From Mucilaginibacter phyllosphaerae (lineage in GTDB: Bacteria; Bacteroidota; Bacteroidia; Sphingobacteriales; Sphingobacteriaceae), in NCBI RefSeq assembly GCF_004378255.1, contig NZ_SNQG01000006.1, positions 186,001 to 250,000 on the forward strand: a stretch of 64,000 bases of DNA. Direction: 5' to 3'. A program made the position numbers and the translations under genes. Of the stretch, positions 61,229 to 64,000 are shown piece by piece. Each line of letters opens with the position of its first letter. The stretch's first letter is position 1. Below the pieces are notes generated by a model. It did no database searches and was not told where the DNA came from. It worked only from the letters and a program-made list of their open reading frames with translations.

Positions 61229-62794
61229 TTACTTAGCAAATGCTACCGAACGGGTTTCCCTGATAACGGTAACTTTGATCTGGCCGGGGTAGGTCATCTC
61301 TGTTTGGATACGGTTAGAGATATCTGCCGCAAGCACTTCGCTTTGGGCATCACTTATCTTTTCGCTTTCTACCACAACGCGTAACTCGCGGCCGGCCTGT
61401 ATCGCAAAGGTTTTTTCAACCCCCGGATACGATAAAGCAAGCTCTTCAAGCTCTTTTAAGCGTTTGATATAACTTTCTACCACCTCGCGGCGTGCGCCCG
61501 GCCTTGCGCCTGATATAGCGTCACAAACCTGTATAATAGGCGATAGCATCGAGGTCATCTCCACCTCATCGTGGTGGGCGCCAATGGCGTTGCACACTTC
61601 CGGGTGTTCTTTATATTTTTCGGCCAGCTGCATCCCCAAAATAGCGTGCGGCAGTTCGGGGTTATCATCAGGCACCTTACCAATATCGTGCAGTAAGCCT
61701 GCGCGTTTAGCTAATTTTACGTTTAAGCCCAACTCTGCCGCCATGGTAGCGCAGAAGTTGGCTACCTCGCGCGAGTGCTGCAACAGGTTTTGCCCGTATG
61801 ATGAGCGGTAACGCATCCGACCTACCATCCTGATCAACTCAGGGTGCAGCCCATTGATACCTAGATCAATAACGGTACGCTCACCTATTTCTACAATCTC
61901 TTCTTCTATTTGCTTTTTGGTTTTGGCAACCACTTCCTCAATACGTGCCGGGTGGATACGTCCGTCGGTTACCAGGCGGTGCATGGCTAAACGGGCAATC
62001 TCGCGCCTAACCGGGTCAAAGCCCGATAGGATAATAGCTTCCGGGGTATCATCCACAATGATCTCGATACCGGTTGCTGCTTCCAGCGCACGGATGTTAC
62101 GCCCTTCCCTGCCAATGATACGGCCTTTGATCTCATCATTCTCGATGTTGAAGATGGATACCGTATTTTCGATAGCGCTTTCTGTAGCGGTACGCTGGAT
62201 AGTTTGGATAACAATTTTCTTAGCCTCTTTAGTAGCAGTAAGCTTGGCTTCATCTACAATATCTTTGATCTGAGCCATCGCCTTGCTGCGTGCTTCTTCG
62301 CGCAGGTTATCTACCAGCTGGTTTTTGGCATCCTCTGCACTCAGGCCTGCAATGGTTTCTAACTGGGCTACGTGCTGGTTCTTTAAATGATCTACCTCTT
62401 CCTGCTTTTTAACCAGAATATCGGTTTGGTTTTCCAGCTTTTTACGCGCGTTATCCAGTTCTGTCTCTTTACGGTTAAGGTTTTCCAGTTTTTGGTTAAA
62501 CGATTGTTCTTTTTGTTTGATACCGTTCTCGCGTTGGTTTAACACGTTATTTTTGGCGTTCACTTCCTGTTCGTGCTCTGCTTTAAGCTGTAAAAACTTC
62601 TCTTTCGCTTCTAACTGACGGTTCTTTTTCAGTATCTCGGCGTTGTTCTCCGCGTCTTTCAAGATCTTTTTAACTTTGCTTTGTGCTGCTACTTCCTGGT
62701 CTTTAAAAAGTTTACGAAGCAGGTACCGCCCTATGACTATTCCTGTCGGGATGCCCGCAAGCAAGCCGATAATGATGTATAATATGTTATTCAT
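61229..62794 (-). CDS. rny: ribonuclease Y
   Basis: Membrane-anchored endoribonuclease that starts mRNA decay. The 521-residue protein has an N-terminal membrane helix (about 3-25, [19 protein letters not shown]), a long coiled coil to about 195, a KH RNA-binding domain near 205-270 ([23 protein letters not shown]) and an HD domain near 335-430. The catalytic metal motif is HDIGKV near 368 with GAHHDEVEM near 400. It is preceded by the small-RNA gene and ended by a strong terminator. Confidence 0.97.
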   Translation of the reverse strand: MNNILYIIIGLLAGIPTGIVIGRYLLRKLFKDQEVAAQSKVKKILKDAENNAEILKKNRQLEAKEKFLQLKAEHEQEVNAKNNVLNQRENGIKQKEQSFNQKLENLNRKETELDNARKKLENQTDILVKKQEEVDHLKNQHVAQLETIAGLSAEDAKNQLVDNLREEARSKAMAQIKDIVDEAKLTATKEAKKIVIQTIQRTATESAIENTVSIFNIENDEIKGRIIGREGRNIRALEAATGIEIIVDDTPEAIILSGFDPVRREIARLAMHRLVTDGRIHPARIEEVVAKTKKQIEEEIVEIGERTVIDLGINGLHPELIRMVGRMRYRSSYGQNLLQHSREVANFCATMAAELGLNVKLAKRAGLLHDIGKVPDDNPELPHAILGMQLAEKYKEHPEVCNAIGAHHDEVEMTSMLSPIIQVCDAISGARPGARREVVESYIKRLKELEELALSYPGVEKTFAIQAGRELRVVVESEKISDAQSEVLAADISNRIQTEMTYPGQIKVTVIRETRSVAFAK

Positions 62795-62811
62795 TGGTTA
62801 TTTAGGTTATA

Positions 62812-62988
62812 AAATAAAAAAACCGCAACTAAAATCTAAGTGTTCATGTATTGTTAAAACTTCTTGTCGGATGGGGTGGATCACGGGTTACCGTTAAATA
62901 CACGATCAACGCATGCCTCTTTGTAATCCGAAGATATGGAAGCGTTAAGTTTTTAATAGTGAAAACTTAAAATTTAACTGCGGTTAAA
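62812..62988 (-). ncRNA. ssrS: probable 6S RNA
   Basis: Between zapA and rny the minus strand can form one long rod. The arm at 62965-62985 pairs with 62821-62841 over 21 positions: 17 Watson-Crick, 3 G-U and one mismatch. The G-U pairs are only pairs on the minus strand, which sets the orientation. The 3' arm runs straight into a T-rich end. An inner AACGC/GCGTT stem around a TTCG tetraloop lies within. Size (about 175 bases), the closing stem and the location after zapA fit 6S RNA, which inhibits RNA polymerase. Confidence 0.68.
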
Positions 62989-62996
62989 TCTTAATT

Positions 62997-63076
62997 GGCT
63001 CGTTTTAGCCAAAAGCTTAAAGGCTAAAGTTTAAAGCTTTTGAGGGCTTTGTACTTTTCGCTTTGTGCTTTTCGCT
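62997..63076. repeat. palindromes between zapA and the 6S RNA
   Basis: GGCT-CGTTTT-AGCC (62997-63010) is followed by AAAAGCTTAAA / TTTAAAGCTTTT (63011-63041). Then come two near-copies of CTTTTCGCTTTGT-type sequence (63054-63076), which match the GCGAAAAG motif of the 16357-16420 element. The zapA terminator is probably included. Confidence 0.5.
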
Positions 63077-63090
63077 TATTTTAAAGAACG

Positions 63091-63384
63091 TTATTGTTTC
63101 GAAAAAAAATCGTTCAGCAAATGATCCAGTTGATAAACCTTTTCGGCTACCTCGGTATCTTCCGTGGTAACTTTCTTATCCGCCTTTAATGATGATGTTG
63201 CATAATGCAGCACACACATCGAAAGCAGATCCTGTTTATCCCTAACCGCGTAATTTTCCTGATATTCTTTTATACGGTCGTTGATCAGCTTGGCTGCCCT
63301 TCTAATAATTTCCTCTTCTTCCATGTTTACCTTTAAGGGGTAAACTCTGTCAGCAATATTTATTTTTATTGAGATTTCTCCCAT
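63091..63384 (-). CDS. zapA: cell division protein ZapA
   Basis: A 97-residue FtsZ-ring stabiliser. The N-terminal globular domain (ISIKINIADRVYPLKVNMEEEEIIRRAAKLINDRI) with the beta-sheet and the first helix is diagnostic. The second half is the coiled-coil dimerisation helix. It follows the coiled-coil gene by 21 bases and precedes the probable 6S RNA, an arrangement recalling zapA-ssrS in gammaproteobacteria. Confidence 0.93.
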   Translation of the reverse strand: MGEISIKINIADRVYPLKVNMEEEEIIRRAAKLINDRIKEYQENYAVRDKQDLLSMCVLHYATSSLKADKKVTTEDTEVAEKVYQLDHLLNDFFSKQ

Positions 63385-63405
63385 TTGAGCTTTTCACTTT
63401 CTGCA

Positions 63406-63696
63406 CTACTTTTTAAGCAATACAATACACTTATCTATTTCCTGCACAAAGTCGTTAATTTTTTGCTTAATGTCAACACTTTTTTCATTTGTTTCTGAAA
63501 ACGACTTAGCAAGTTTCAATACACGAAGCTTTTCTTCCAGGTCTTTTGTTTTATTAGTACTGGCTTTAAGGGCCACATTCAATGCTTCACTCTCCAGTTT
63601 AAGCAAATCATTTTCTTCCTGCAATGCAGCACAAAGCTCAATCAACTGCTCTGTTTTTTCTACAACCTTACCTAATTGTTCTGCTACTGAGGCCAT
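63406..63696 (-). CDS. small coiled-coil protein upstream of zapA
   Basis: A 96-residue, all-helical protein without a signal peptide or recognisable domain. A heptad-like pattern runs through VEKTEQLIELCAALQEENDLLKLESEALNVAL and continues at TKDLEEKLRVLKLAKSF. It ends in VDIKQKINDFVQEIDKCIVLLKK, with one Cys per half. Its position between pheT and zapA, 21 bases from zapA, is seen in related genomes. By analogy with ZapB it may help in cell division, but this is only inference from context. Confidence 0.75.
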   Translation of the reverse strand: MASVAEQLGKVVEKTEQLIELCAALQEENDLLKLESEALNVALKASTNKTKDLEEKLRVLKLAKSFSETNEKSVDIKQKINDFVQEIDKCIVLLKK

Positions 63697-63788
63697 TATT
63701 AGTTATTAGAGGTTTGTGATTAAGAGGTTAGTTATTTGTTTTGATCATCTGTCAGATCTAATTACAAATCTCTAATCTCCTATCACTA
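63697..63788. repeat. inverted TTAGTGATTAGAG-type repeats upstream of the coiled-coil gene
   Basis: ATTAGTTATTAGAGGTTTGTG-type sequence after 63697 is mirrored near 63755-63788 by TCTCTAATCTCCTATCACTAATT, an imperfect inverted repeat. A/T-rich; it separates pheT from the coiled-coil gene. Confidence 0.45.
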
Positions 63789-63789
63789 A

Positions 63790-64000
63790 TTATTTCCTTA
63801 TCTCTGCTCCTGCTTCTTTGCCTAAATTATAAATTAATTTCTGCATCACGGCATCAACGGCCTTGTCTGTTAAAGTTTTTTCGGTGTCTTGCAGAGTAAA
63901 GCTTAGTGCGTATGATTTTTTGCCGGCAGGCAGCTTATCGCCCTGGTAAACATCAAACACATTCACCTCTTTCAGCAACTTCCTGTCCGTCCGTCCGGCT
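63790..64000 (-). CDS. pheT: phenylalanine--tRNA ligase beta subunit (C-terminal fragment)
   Basis: Only the last 70 or so residues lie in the window; the reading frame is open to the edge (…AGRTDRK then LLKEVNVFDVYQGDKLPAG). The fragment is the C-terminal FDX-ACB anticodon-binding domain of PheT, with KKSYALSFTLQDTEKTLTD and DAVMQKLIYNLGKE as its marks. The enzyme charges tRNA-Phe. The rest of the gene must extend beyond 64000. Confidence 0.93.
   Translation of the reverse strand, partial: AGRTDRKLLKEVNVFDVYQGDKLPAGKKSYALSFTLQDTEKTLTDKAVDAVMQKLIYNLGKEAGAEIRK

Overview
The window looks like an ordinary chromosomal segment of a Bacteroidota species, most likely Sphingobacteriaceae (Mucilaginibacter/Pedobacter type). 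The reasons are a fused SecDF, a SusC/SusD outer-membrane pair, PUR/DUF3276, DUF5522, DUF6377 and TIGR03643 proteins, no Shine-Dalgarno-like leaders, and repeated matches to the Bacteroidota -7 promoter element TAnnTTTGC. No phage, transposase, insertion sequence or CRISPR array was seen.

Layout. 0-8.8 kb: secDF, a type II NADH dehydrogenase, an HMG-CoA lyase-like gene, a GNAT/iron-permease pair, fructose-bisphosphate aldolase and accD. 8.8-13.7 kb: two disordered acidic proteins, a cysteine desulfurase, glmM, a PAP2 phosphatase and a MarR regulator. 13.7-19.5 kb: a compact minus-strand housekeeping run in transcription order Glu/Leu dehydrogenase, nusB, DUF1573, yajC, YbbR-like, coaE, MBL exonuclease and a 53-codon DUF5522 gene; the last four overlap each other. 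19.7-26.5 kb: an ABC exporter, PUR protein, mgtE, ychF, tRNA-Arg(CCG) and small proteins. 26.6-32.5 kb: a GAF histidine kinase and a minimal ethanolamine module (eat permease, a cupredoxin lipoprotein, eutB, eutC) with no microcompartment genes.

32.6-56.8 kb is the accessory part. It holds a PAP2_C protein, secreted GH37 trehalase, a Tat-exported beta-propeller, an M28 peptidase, a secreted GH65 enzyme next to a vanadium-haloperoxidase-type lipoprotein, and a minus-strand run SusC-SusD-two giant FG-GAP/UnbV lipoproteins, preceded by a DUF6377 membrane regulator. Together these look like an envelope system for importing and processing an alpha-glucoside-type or oxidised ligand; the substrate cannot be told from sequence.

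56.9-64 kb returns to housekeeping: apt, a helix-hairpin-helix protein, an OlsF-like bifunctional acyltransferase, an Mpo1-like membrane protein, then pheT (partial), a coiled-coil protein, zapA, a probable 6S RNA and rny.

The most unusual feature is the intergenic DNA. Many gaps carry short palindromic elements of at least seven sequence families. The clearest is a mirrored pair of double hairpins at 36.15-36.28 kb with compensatory changes, followed by a gene-free mosaic at 60.1-60.6 kb. A leucine-dehydrogenase homologue with Tyr in place of the catalytic Lys is the best single-protein oddity.
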